A stretch of 13,734 bases of DNA, from contig JAAYIO010000090.1 in NCBI GenBank assembly GCA_012523385.1, positions 1 to 13,734 of the forward strand, given 5' to 3'. Under the pieces are notes generated by a model, which searched no databases, was not told the DNA's origin, and saw only the letters and a list, made by a program, of their open reading frames with translations. Made by a program: the position numbers and the translations under genes. Positions 1 to 6,763 of the stretch are shown in pieces. How positions within the stretch are numbered: the first letter of the stretch is position 1; each line of letters starts with the position of its first letter. The stretch comes from Methanomicrobiales archaeon (GTDB lineage: Archaea; Halobacteriota; Methanomicrobia; Methanomicrobiales; Methanomicrobiaceae).

Positions 1-921
1 AATACATTTTTTGGGGAAAAACCTTCTTTTTTCAGCATGGTGGCGCCAAAGGACCGGGAGCGTTTATTAGAGGAGCATCATAGGCGGTTTGTCTTTGCTC
101 AGACAGAGAGCAGGGCATCGGCTGAGACAGAGTTTCGCCTCCTCTCTCACGACGAATCCATCCGTAACATCCGTGCAACCGTTGTTGTCATCCCCGGCAC
201 CCGCATCTCGGTAGCATCGCTGATAGATATCACGGATCTCCGGAAGACTGAGGCGGCACTGATGCTTGCAAATTAGAAACTCGTCACACTCAGCCGGATT
301 TCGCGTCACGATATCAGCAATCAGCTCACAGCACTTCTGCTCATTCTGGAGTATGTTCAGCATACCCTTGATCGCCCGATTGCAATCGAGGGTGAGGCAG
401 ACCTCCTTGGCCGTGCCATAACTCTCGTGAATTCAACCCAGTTAGAACTGGATTTTGCACGTGAATACGAGCGTGTAGGCATTGAGAAACCGGTCTGGGT
501 AAACCTGAATGATACCGTGACGACAGTAGGCAGAGATCCATTGTTCAGTGGCATCTCTATCCGATCCACCGTGCCGGCAACGCTCGCGGTCTTCTGTGAT
601 GCAATGTTCAACAGAGTACTCCACACTCTCTTTGAAAATGCCATGCGGCATGGGGATGGTCTCAGTGAAATATCCCTCTCTTTTGAGGACAGGCAGACGG
701 TTGGTGTATTGATTATACGGAATGATGGGATTGGCATTCCGGCTGAAAATATGCCCCCTGTCTTTGCCGGAGGATACGGGAAACATACCGGTTTGGGCCT
801 CTTCATAATCCAGTCCGTCCTTGGTCTAACAGGTATTACCATCCAAGAATCGAGTGAAAATACCGAGGGTACTTCCTTTGAGATCAGTATTCCAAAGGAA
901 AACTATCGGTATGATGAATGA
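1..921 (+). pseudogene. PAS-domain sensor histidine kinase, 5' partial, interrupted by in-frame TAG
   Basis: The frame is open from base 1, so the start lies outside the window. Bases 1 to about 270 encode the end of a PAS domain (residues such as FFSMVAPKDRERLLEEHHRR, then VIPGTRISVASLIDITDLR). A TAG follows at 274-276, and the same frame continues without shift to TGA at 919-921. After the TAG comes KLVTLSRISRHDISNQL, the methanogen-type H-box, with the phospho-acceptor His at 307-309. The HATPase_c domain follows: N-box FENAMRHGDG, G1 box NDGIGIP and G2 box HTGLGLFII. Homology continues on both sides of the stop, so this is one kinase gene with a nonsense codon in the linker just before the H-box. 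A downstream piece could start at GTG 427, but it would lack the phospho-acceptor His. Amber readthrough, for example as pyrrolysine, is possible but unsupported here. A membrane or cytosolic sensor role cannot be settled without the N-terminus. Confidence 0.8.
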
Positions 922-980
922 CCCCGAAACAGGGATAATTCATGCTACCGGTATCAGGCAACTGTGGTGAATGGCGGGAT

Positions 981-1011
981 CTCTCTTTTTTTCTCTCTCT
1001 TGCAAAAAAAA
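981..1011. terminator. Back-to-back T-run terminators between convergent genes
   Basis: A run of seven T at 986-992 inside a pyrimidine tract lies downstream of the kinase on the + strand. A run of eight A at 1004-1011 reads as eight T on the - strand directly after the gpmA stop codon. T-runs without strong hairpins are the usual archaeal terminator form, so each run probably serves one of the two convergent genes. Confidence 0.6.
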
Positions 1012-1014
1012 GAA

Positions 1015-1764
1015 TTATTTTTGTGCTTTTCCCTGATTTGCTACGGCCTCTGCTGCTGCTTTGATTGCCGCTTCATCGCCGAGATAGTATGAACGTATAG
1101 GGTGCAACGTTTCATCAAGTTCATAAACAAGGGGTATGCCTGTTGGTATATTGAGCTGTGAGATATCCTCGTCAGATATTCCTTCCAGATTTTTTATGAG
1201 TGCCCGCAGACTATTGCCATGTGCAGCGATGAGCACATTCTTCCCGGCCCGGATGTCAGGGGCAATCTCGTTATTCCAGATAGGAAGGAATCGGGCGACG
1301 GTATCCTTAAGACATTCGGTGAGGGGAATCTCTTGCGGTGAAAGTGATGCATATCGGGGGTCGTTTGTCGGTGAACGTTTGTCATCCGCCGCAAGTGGTT
1401 CGGGTGGAACAGTATAGCTTCTTCTCCAGATGAACACCTGTTCGTCACCATATTTTGCTGCGGTTTCTGCCTTGTTTAACCCTTGCAAAGCGCCGTAGTG
1501 ACGTTCGTTCAAACGCCATGAGCGACAGACGGGAATCCACATTAAATCCATTTCATCAAGAGTGATCCAGAGGGTGCGGATGGCCCGTTTCAACACCGAG
1601 GTGTAGGCGACATCGAAGGTGAACCCCTCGCGGCAAAGGAGGGTTCCGGCAGCATGCGCCTCTTCCAGCCCTTTTTCAGATAGGTCAACGTCTGTCCATC
1701 CGGTAAAGCGGTTCTCGCGGTTCCATTCGCTCTCCCCATGGCGGAGCAACACAAGTATGTACAT
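1015..1764 (-). CDS. gpmA: 2,3-bisphosphoglycerate-dependent phosphoglycerate mutase
   Basis: It interconverts 3-phosphoglycerate and 2-phosphoglycerate in glycolysis and gluconeogenesis through a phosphohistidine intermediate. At 249 residues it has the usual length of the cofactor-dependent family. The N-terminal LLRHGESEWN motif carries the catalytic His9. Arg60, Glu87 in RLNERHYGALQG and His182 in AAHGNSLRAL complete the active site, and the C-terminal lid segment is present. The start at 1764 is supported by an AGGAG on the - strand (1775-1779) about ten bases upstream. The gene stands alone, convergent with the kinase and 175 bases from the next - strand stop. Many methanogens use the unrelated cofactor-independent mutase, so this enzyme could be a lateral acquisition from bacteria; that is inference. 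The family call is very secure. Confidence 0.95.
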   Translation of the reverse strand: MYILVLLRHGESEWNRENRFTGWTDVDLSEKGLEEAHAAGTLLCREGFTFDVAYTSVLKRAIRTLWITLDEMDLMWIPVCRSWRLNERHYGALQGLNKAETAAKYGDEQVFIWRRSYTVPPEPLAADDKRSPTNDPRYASLSPQEIPLTECLKDTVARFLPIWNNEIAPDIRAGKNVLIAAHGNSLRALIKNLEGISDEDISQLNIPTGIPLVYELDETLHPIRSYYLGDEAAIKAAAEAVANQGKAQK

Positions 1765-1929
1765 CGTTCAAAAACTCCTGCATACCTCTCGGCGGGACAA
1801 AAAAAATACCTTTTCATCCTGCCTGTCCAGAGGTGCCACGGTTTTTAGCAGTGCGTACCTTTCCGTCTGACATCGGGCAAGATAATGATTGAGTCAGATT
1901 TGGTATGTGGAACCAGAGAAGCGAATCGC

Positions 1930-1936
1930 AAAAAAA
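1930..1936 (-). terminator. T-run terminator after the 111-residue gene
   Basis: Seven A on the + strand read as seven T on the - strand, three bases past the stop codon of the gene at 1940-2275. This is a likely end for the transcript that starts at or upstream of the LEA14-like gene. Confidence 0.5.
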
Positions 1937-1939
1937 GAG

Positions 1940-2275
1940 TTATATTTTTTTCAATATCTTTTTCGCATCGTCAATGGCATCATTTATCGCCTTCTCCAGA
2001 CTCTCTCCGGCCTTTTTTGCCTCATTTTCCAGGTGTTCGTGACCTTCTTTTGTACCGAAGAGGGTCTTTCCAAGGGTTGTTACATCCGTTATCGTCCGTG
2101 AGACTGAATTTCGGGCAGTAGCGATTATTTTTTCAACATCCACATCGGGCGTTGCTTTCTCTGTCTCATTGACTTCAGGTGCTGCCTTTTCTGCTTCATC
2201 AGCAGGTATTGGTTTTTCAACCATTGGTTCTTCCACCCATACACCTTTTTTAAAGTGTCCTTGTGTTCCTGTCAT
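1940..2275 (-). CDS. Hypothetical small charged protein with C-terminal amphipathic helix
   Basis: I do not recognise the family. The 111-residue protein has three parts: a short N-terminus (MTGTQGHFKKGVWVEE), an acidic, proline-containing low-complexity linker at about residues 15-48 rich in E, P, A and D, and a C-terminal stretch (about 49-111) lacking proline and rich in K, E and A that should form a long amphipathic helix, ending in DDAKKILKKI. There is no signal peptide or membrane segment, so it is probably cytoplasmic. The heptad-like charged helix recalls LEA-group or coiled-coil stress proteins, but that is only compositional. It starts 18 bases after the stop of the upstream 67-codon ORF on the same strand, which suggests co-transcription. 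No convincing Shine-Dalgarno sequence precedes the ATG. It looks real as a gene because its frame is long, its composition is coherent and it is followed by a T-run. Confidence 0.65.
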   Translation of the reverse strand: MTGTQGHFKKGVWVEEPMVEKPIPADEAEKAAPEVNETEKATPDVDVEKIIATARNSVSRTITDVTTLGKTLFGTKEGHEHLENEAKKAGESLEKAINDAIDDAKKILKKI

Positions 2276-2293
2276 CGTATGATGGAGTTGTTC

Positions 2294-2497
2294 TCATTCT
2301 TCATTAATATTGGCACAGATTGGTTCTGTAGCATGTTCGGGGTCAATATGGGATAGATATGCGACAGGGCCCCTGTTTGTGATGACAGTATGGTAATGAA
2401 ACGGCCCAGATTGTAGGGACAGTGCATTTTTCTGTAATCCCGGCATGGTTCCCACCTTTGCCTCTACGCATGCATTACCAAAATTAAAGAAGGTCAC
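2294..2497 (-). CDS. Hypothetical 67-residue protein, overlapping start
   Basis: A short ORF begins with GTG in a GTGA overlap with the stop codon of the LEA14-like gene upstream. This arrangement is typical of translational coupling. The product (N-terminus MTFFNFGNACVEAKVGTMPG, later GPFHYHTVITNRGPVAYL) has two cysteines, is mildly acidic at the C-terminus and shows no signal peptide or membrane segment. I recognise no family. The coupling and the good fit between the genes on either side argue for a real gene. The small size and lack of a recognised motif argue against certainty. The alternative is that 2276-2493 is an untranslated spacer. Confidence 0.45.
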   Translation of the reverse strand: MTFFNFGNACVEAKVGTMPGLQKNALSLQSGPFHYHTVITNRGPVAYLSHIDPEHATEPICANINEE

Positions 2498-2898
2498 CGG
2501 GTCAGAATAGATGGCAGCGTGACCACATTATCAAAAGGAATTGTTATTTCGGATATATAGGCGTCTAACTTTGCGGTACCCCGGACACGGACGTTCATGT
2601 CACGCGTCAGGGCGCTCGTGAGTGAGTGGACGGTCTCTGTCGAGGTAACTCTGATGGGCACGGCAATCTCGGTGGTGGTAAATGCATTCAGGCTGATATT
2701 CTCGGCCCATCCGTGGATAATGGCCCGTTCCGTTGTGCCTTCTGTTGAAAGGAGATCCAATTTTACCTCAGAGATGGTAAGTCGGGTCGGTGCACGCGAG
2801 GTGACAGCGACGGTTACGGATCCGGTGATCGATGATAGTGAGCCTTTTTTAATGCAGGCAGATTTCACCGTTACCGAACAGAGACGAGATACGTCCAT
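2494..2898 (-). CDS. LEA14-like (LEA type 2 / WHy domain) protein
   Basis: The protein has the pattern of the archaeal LEA14/WHy fold, an immunoglobulin-like beta sandwich linked in plants and bacteria to desiccation and osmotic stress. It has alternating hydrophobic strands, a GSVTVAVTSRAPTRLTISEV segment corresponding to the family's V-N-P-N-P-like turn, a TTTEIAVPIRVT strand, and a closing TAKLDAYISEITIPFDNVV strand. The open frame extends to a GTG at 2949, directly abutting the cgi121 stop, but that extension is encoded across a T-run (2928-2935) that looks like a terminator. I therefore prefer the ATG at 2898, giving 134 residues. There is no signal peptide in this form. The next ORF overlaps its stop. 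The family call rests on pattern, not on a catalytic motif. Confidence 0.65.
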   Translation of the reverse strand: MDVSRLCSVTVKSACIKKGSLSSITGSVTVAVTSRAPTRLTISEVKLDLLSTEGTTERAIIHGWAENISLNAFTTTEIAVPIRVTSTETVHSLTSALTRDMNVRVRGTAKLDAYISEITIPFDNVVTLPSILTR

Positions 2899-2927
2899 GG
2901 ATAGTGCTGGTATGGAACGTCCCGGGT

Positions 2928-2935
2928 AAAAAAAA
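2928..2935 (-). terminator. T-run after cgi121
   Basis: Eight A on the + strand give eight T on the - strand about fifteen bases after the cgi121 stop. This may end part of the hel308-cgi121 transcript, which would leave the LEA14-like gene to a separate or readthrough transcript. Confidence 0.4.
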
Positions 2936-2949
2936 TTCCGCTTATGCAC

Positions 2950-3507
2950 CTAACGGTACACAGCCGATAGGGCGACTCGTTCTGCAACAAGCTCGGGGAG
3001 ACGTTCATCTCCTACGATTGAAAGTTCTTGTTTGGTGACAATAAAGTCCTGCATCAGTCGCGCCCGCTTGCTGGCATCGATCTTTTCTGCGCTGAGCGGA
3101 GAACTGGTGTGAAGGGTAATGCCAGGCAGGCAGGCGATTTCCTCCTCAGAACTTTTTTCTGCACCCACCACGACCACCCAGAGAGGCATTGTACCGCTTT
3201 GAGCCCCGAATGCAGCAGCTTCCCGTGTCTGCCGGCTTGCGGCCACCCAGAGAAGCATCTCCATCTCAAAGGAGCGGGCAACAGGGTTTTTATCCACAAA
3301 CCACGCACGGCAGGCGTGGGCCAGTGCGGTCTTCACGTGCAGACTGCCCGCGACTTTGTCTGCATTAATACAGATGATGTGGGTAGGCGGCCCGAGGTGC
3401 TCGGCCGTGGTATGCACAGCCGCAAGAAATGCCTTGATATCGGGTATCTCTGCATCGGCATAGAGGAGGGTAAGCGGGGGCATGGGGGTTTTGTCAGCAT
3501 TATTCAT
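2950..3507 (-). CDS. cgi121: KEOPS complex subunit Cgi121
   Basis: This is the tRNA-binding accessory subunit of the KEOPS/EKC complex (Kae1, Bud32, Cgi121, Pcc1), which makes N6-threonylcarbamoyladenosine at position 37 of ANN-decoding tRNAs in the cytoplasm. Family features in the 185 residues include ICINADKVAGSLHVKTALAHA at about 45-65, a WFVDKNPVARSFEMEMLLWVAASRQ segment with the conserved arginine and glutamate pattern (about 69-93), and a C-terminal region of lower conservation. The ATG overlaps the last eight bases of hel308 and has a GGAG on the - strand at 3517-3520, nine bases upstream. Overlap indicates coupled translation with the helicase. No other KEOPS gene is in the window. 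Confidence 0.88.
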   Translation of the reverse strand: MNNADKTPMPPLTLLYADAEIPDIKAFLAAVHTTAEHLGPPTHIICINADKVAGSLHVKTALAHACRAWFVDKNPVARSFEMEMLLWVAASRQTREAAAFGAQSGTMPLWVVVVGAEKSSEEEIACLPGITLHTSSPLSAEKIDASKRARLMQDFIVTKQELSIVGDERLPELVAERVALSAVYR

Positions 3508-5773
3508 CTGATTTATCTCCGAACGAGAAGAGGCTTTTTTGTGGCGTTGCGTTGTCCTCAGTTTCGTTTTTCTTCTCGCTTTTTGTTTTTTTGGGAGGGG
3601 CTCTCTCGGGCTTCTCTTTGGATTTGCCGTCTTCGTCCTGCCGTGCGGTCATGCGTTCGGATGTGATATCCCTGCGGGCACTCCCTCTGTTTCCGCCTTT
3701 TGCCGCTCGCATGATACTCTCTGCGGTCTTTCCGCCCACAATGCTCCCAACAAGCGATGGGTCTGCTGAGGCAAGCGCGTCAGGGGTGGTGATGCCATTA
3801 TTAAAGAGTCGTCGTGCCCGGACCCGGCCGATGCCTTTGATTCGCACCAGAGGAATAAGTTCACGCCGGATTCCATGGCGGACACGGAGGGTAGTCTCCT
3901 CCACTGCGTCGCGGTGTTCGGGGGCAAACAAGCGGGCCAGACGTCCGGAGGCATGCAAAAGCCATCCCACACCCTCGACCGCGTTGTAGATGTCGCCCGG
4001 TCCCACCCCGTAACGGGTGCATATGGTATCGTCACCAATCTCGTCCGTCCAGTCAGAGAGGAGCATCGCGGTCTTTAGGCTGCGGAAGAACTCCTCCATC
4101 TCATCATAGGAGAACTCGGTTCTGAACTCCTCTTCATGTTCATAGAAGTACTTCTCAAGTAAGCCGACATCGCTTGTCTTTACATAGAGGGTAAACATGT
4201 CCGGCGTCATGCAAAGCAGCTGAAGCAGGGCGAGGTCTGTGAGTTCTCCTTCTTGCCGGAGGGCTTTTGTAATTATTTCGGCGGAGCGAGGGTCGATATA
4301 GAGTCTGCTGGTCAGCTCCCCATATTCGGTTGCACCCAGCATACCGGAGAGGTCAGTTACCATCTCGGCTTCAATCAGAAACGTGAGGGCATCGTCCAGC
4401 GTCCGGGAAAGCGCCCGTTTGCCGGTGTGCTGGTAGGCATACAGCGTCTTTTCCATAAATGCCATGAGTTCATCGCGGGACTGGGCGTACCTGGTTGCGA
4501 TAAGCGAGAGGATATGCGCTGTGAGCACCCCTTCTTCTCCACAGCGGGACTCTACGTCTTCATCTGGCGCCTCAACATACTCCTCGTAAAGTTCGTTCAC
4601 TGCGTATTCGGTCTTTGCAATGAGAATGGCTTCCCCATAGGGGTCGAGATGCGGTCGTCCGGCACGCCCTGCCATCTGGCGGTATTCCCGCACCGGAATT
4701 GGCCGCATTCCTTCTCCTCCGGCGAACCGGAGGTAGTCACGGATGATCACGCGGCGGGCAGGGAGATTCAGCCCCGCGGCGAGCGTTGGCGTAGAGGAGA
4801 TAGCCTTGATAAAACCGCTCCGAAATCCTTCTTCTACGAGCGTCCGCTGTATGCGGTTCATTCCCGCATGGTGGAACCCCGCCCCGTTTCTAACACAGGC
4901 GGCAAGAACCCGCCCCATATCGGTCTCTGCGGCGGCCTCCAGTTTCTCAGCAATACTGTCCAGTACTGCATGGGAATATTTCAGGGCAGTTGCCGCACGT
5001 TTCGCATACCCCTCCGCATTACGCCTCGATGATACAAAGACAAGGCACTGACCTCCCTCTGCCACGCAGTCAAGCAAAAGATTGATGTCCTCGGTCTTTG
5101 CAGGAGCAGGAACCACCTTCTCCTCGTCACCAAAATAAATGGTATTGCGGTAGCAGATGCCCTCCCGGAGGTCTACCGGGCGCCATTTCGAAGTGATCAA
5201 CTCTGCCCCGAGCCACCCCGCAAGCTGTTTTGGGTTACCGATGGTGGCAGAGAGGCCGATTACCTGCATGTCGGGAGATGCGTGACGCAGTTTCGTGATC
5301 ACCATCTCAAGGGTTGGTCCACGCGATTCATCATCGATGAGGTGCACTTCATCGACCACGAGGCAGGTGACGCGGGACAACCAGGGGGCGCCGTTTCTCA
5401 GGAGAGAGTCTACCTTTTCAGATGTGGCGATAATGATGTCATTTGAGCCCAGACGGTTCTCTTTCTGGTCATAGTCCCCGGTGGCGACACCGATACTAAC
5501 ACCCTTCCCGGCAAATTCATGGGCTTTTTCTGTTGCAAGTGCCTTTAAAGGCACGACGTAGAGGGACATGCCGCCCCGTGCAATGGCGGCATGCATCGCC
5601 ATCTCGGCGATCAATGTCTTGCCGGATGCGGTGGGGATGGAGACCAGCAGATCCGCTCCATCCAGAAGACCTGCTTTGATACATTCACTCTGGGGAGGGT
5701 ATAGAGAATCGATCCCTTTATCTTTGTAATGCTCTTTAAAAGCCGCAGGCAGAGTTAATTCAGAAAAATTCAA
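3500..5773 (-). CDS. hel308: ATP-dependent DNA helicase Hel308 (Ski2-like)
   Basis: A superfamily 2, 3'-5' DNA helicase that unwinds lagging strands at stalled forks and acts in archaeal recombination and repair. In order: Q-motif YPPQSE (about 25-30), Walker A PTASGKT (47-53), DEVH box (141-144), SATIGN (175-180), HHAGM (301-305), motif V TPTLAAGLNLPARR, and motif VI QMAGRAGR (366-373). These are followed by the winged-helix and ratchet region and a helix-hairpin-helix at about 640-691 (IKGIGRVRARRLFNNG). The 757 residues include a 66-residue lysine- and glutamate-rich, probably disordered tail from about 692, ending in a PIP-box-like QKSLFSFG. The start is TTG at 5773, the only site that matches the family's N-terminus; a GGAAGGGG-like Shine-Dalgarno lies just upstream. 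cgi121 follows with an 8-base overlap. A TATA-like element lies about 110 bases upstream. Confidence 0.95.
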   Translation of the reverse strand: MNFSELTLPAAFKEHYKDKGIDSLYPPQSECIKAGLLDGADLLVSIPTASGKTLIAEMAMHAAIARGGMSLYVVPLKALATEKAHEFAGKGVSIGVATGDYDQKENRLGSNDIIIATSEKVDSLLRNGAPWLSRVTCLVVDEVHLIDDESRGPTLEMVITKLRHASPDMQVIGLSATIGNPKQLAGWLGAELITSKWRPVDLREGICYRNTIYFGDEEKVVPAPAKTEDINLLLDCVAEGGQCLVFVSSRRNAEGYAKRAATALKYSHAVLDSIAEKLEAAAETDMGRVLAACVRNGAGFHHAGMNRIQRTLVEEGFRSGFIKAISSTPTLAAGLNLPARRVIIRDYLRFAGGEGMRPIPVREYRQMAGRAGRPHLDPYGEAILIAKTEYAVNELYEEYVEAPDEDVESRCGEEGVLTAHILSLIATRYAQSRDELMAFMEKTLYAYQHTGKRALSRTLDDALTFLIEAEMVTDLSGMLGATEYGELTSRLYIDPRSAEIITKALRQEGELTDLALLQLLCMTPDMFTLYVKTSDVGLLEKYFYEHEEEFRTEFSYDEMEEFFRSLKTAMLLSDWTDEIGDDTICTRYGVGPGDIYNAVEGVGWLLHASGRLARLFAPEHRDAVEETTLRVRHGIRRELIPLVRIKGIGRVRARRLFNNGITTPDALASADPSLVGSIVGGKTAESIMRAAKGGNRGSARRDITSERMTARQDEDGKSKEKPERAPPKKTKSEKKNETEDNATPQKSLFSFGDKSDE

Positions 5774-5960
5774 TGGAACCCCTTCCTTTCCAGTGTAAGA
5801 GAGATTTACATACTTTAATTACTTCAAACGGGCAGAAAACGGGTGTATGTGTTCCAGTAGAAATCATCCATTTAATCCTTTATATTTCAGATTTCAGGGA
5901 TTTTTATGTTCTTTTTGAGATGCGGCCTCTTTTTAAAAAAAAGGTAAGCAGATGAAAAGG
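5774..5960 (-). promoter_or_regulatory. hel308 upstream region with TATA-like element and terminator of the KH gene
   Basis: This 187-base gap separates two - strand genes. Read on the - strand, a T-run (eight T, 5939-5946 region) follows the KH gene stop and may terminate it. Further on, GAAATATAAAGGA (around 5878-5890) resembles a BRE/TATA box for hel308. A short + strand ORF covers the gap, but it has AT-rich composition, no recognised motif and no plausible role, so I leave it uncalled. Confidence 0.35.
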
Positions 5961-6503
5961 TCAGTAGTAATAATCGAGCATGTCAAACTTGGCCTCTTTC
6001 TTTTTGCGATCCAAAAAGGAGAATACGGTTGCATGCGGCAGACCTTCCACGAGCATCTCAACTGCGGTTCGGGCTGTTTTTACCTGATCCATCATACCGA
6101 TGATGGCGACCGTCTTACCCTGCACTGAGAGAATGGCGCCGCTCATATCCTCTATCTGCTCGCGTGCCCGTCCTTCCTTGCCGATGATCCGTCCCCTGAG
6201 ACGTTCCATCTGCTTTGGTGTGGTGCAGACATTGGAGAGATCCAGAATGTCGAGCATCATATCCTCGTCCTCAAAGATCATGGCAGCCCGTTCGGGGGAG
6301 AAACCCCGGTTAATGGCCCGCACCATCTCGGCTGTTCTGATGACTGCGATGGGATCCTCGCTTTCGATCTCAACGAGGCCATCATCAGAATCAATGGTGA
6401 GGATGGTGCCTGTCTTTTTCTCAATATCGCGTTTAGTTTTTCCGCCTTTCCCGATAAGGACCGGGATGCGGTTGGTGGTGATTTTTAATTCTGTGGTGGT
6501 CAT
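5961..6503 (-). CDS. KH-domain ribosome-biogenesis protein, archaeal Dim2/Pno1
   Basis: The archaeal homologue of Dim2/Pno1, an RNA-binding factor for the 3' end of small-subunit rRNA that in eukaryotes works with Nob1 and Rio kinases in the final 18S maturation. Two KH domains are visible in the 180 residues: KH1 with NRIPVLIGKGGKTKRDIEK (GKGG at 18-21) and KH2 with LRGRIIGKEGRAREQIE (GKEG at 108-111), followed by the family segment GKTVAIIG and the C-terminal EGLPHATVFSFLDRKK. The frame stays open upstream to 6617, but the ATG at 6503 matches the family N-terminus and has AGGGAG nine bases upstream, so the shorter start is chosen. In many archaea this gene directly follows rio1. Here rio1 is 3.4 kb away on the same strand with proVWX between them. 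Confidence 0.9.
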   Translation of the reverse strand: MTTTELKITTNRIPVLIGKGGKTKRDIEKKTGTILTIDSDDGLVEIESEDPIAVIRTAEMVRAINRGFSPERAAMIFEDEDMMLDILDLSNVCTTPKQMERLRGRIIGKEGRAREQIEDMSGAILSVQGKTVAIIGMMDQVKTARTAVEMLVEGLPHATVFSFLDRKKKEAKFDMLDYYY

Positions 6504-6631
6504 GGTGGGTTGCTCCCTGTGTACATGATAGATAGGGCGGGAAAGGGGATAATAGTTGGTGGGTGGGGTAAGGGGCATTATGTGAACCGGGGGTTTAGAG
6601 AATTCTACGCATGTCATCTTTCAGCAAAACC

Positions 6632-6643
6632 AAAATATATATG
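6632..6643. promoter_or_regulatory. TATA-like element between Dim2 and proV, possibly bidirectional
   Basis: AAAATATATATG lies in the 260-base divergent region. Read on the + strand, it would place a start about 25 bases downstream and give proV a leader of about 100 bases. Its near-symmetry lets it also serve the KH gene on the - strand with a leader of similar length. No second equally good TATA element was seen in the gap. Confidence 0.4.
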
Positions 6644-6711
6644 TAATTGTCCCCATCCCGGCTCATTGTGTGAACCCATCCTTTCTTGTAAACTCGATAG
6701 AAAATGGTTTA

Positions 6712-6757
6712 GGTAATTCGGAATTGCTCAGGCAATTACCCAAAGGTTCGGAGTTGC
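6712..6757 (+). promoter_or_regulatory. Nested inverted and direct repeats in the proV leader
   Basis: Two overlapping dyads share an arm: GGTAATT (6712-6718) pairs with AATTACC (6734-6740), and AATTGC (6722-6727) pairs with GCAATT (6732-6737) across the loop TCAG. In addition, TTCGGAATTGC (6717-6727) recurs as TTCGGAGTTGC (6747-6757), 30 bases later with one change. The second copy overlaps the GGAG Shine-Dalgarno (6750-6753) of proV. This could be an operator for an osmotic regulator or an RNA switch controlling access to the ribosome site; which of the two is unknown. Confidence 0.5.
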
Positions 6758-6763
6758 CGTTTT

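Noticed and set aside
1885..2121. + strand ORFs of 70-78 codons opposite the 111-residue gene
   Set aside because: Antisense to a better-supported gene; products are low-complexity and phenylalanine/serine/arginine-rich.
2899..2949. GTG start at 2949 for the LEA14-like gene
   Set aside because: It would translate through the T-run at 2928-2935 that probably terminates cgi121, and adds residues outside the LEA14 fold.
3028..3666. 212-codon + strand ORF opposite cgi121 and the hel308 tail
   Set aside because: Antisense shadow spanning two well-supported genes; no recognisable motif.
4253..5032. 259-codon + strand ORF opposite hel308
   Set aside because: It is antisense to a helicase with all motifs intact. 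The product has no coherent domain and its frame is explained by codon bias of the real gene.
5773..5955. 60-codon + strand ORF in the hel308 upstream gap
   Set aside because: AT-rich promoter-like sequence, no motif, and it begins inside the hel308 translation start region.
6504..6617. Longer N-terminus for the KH protein
   Set aside because: The extension is proline-rich with no KH-family match, while the ATG at 6503 has AGGGAG nine bases upstream and fits the family start.
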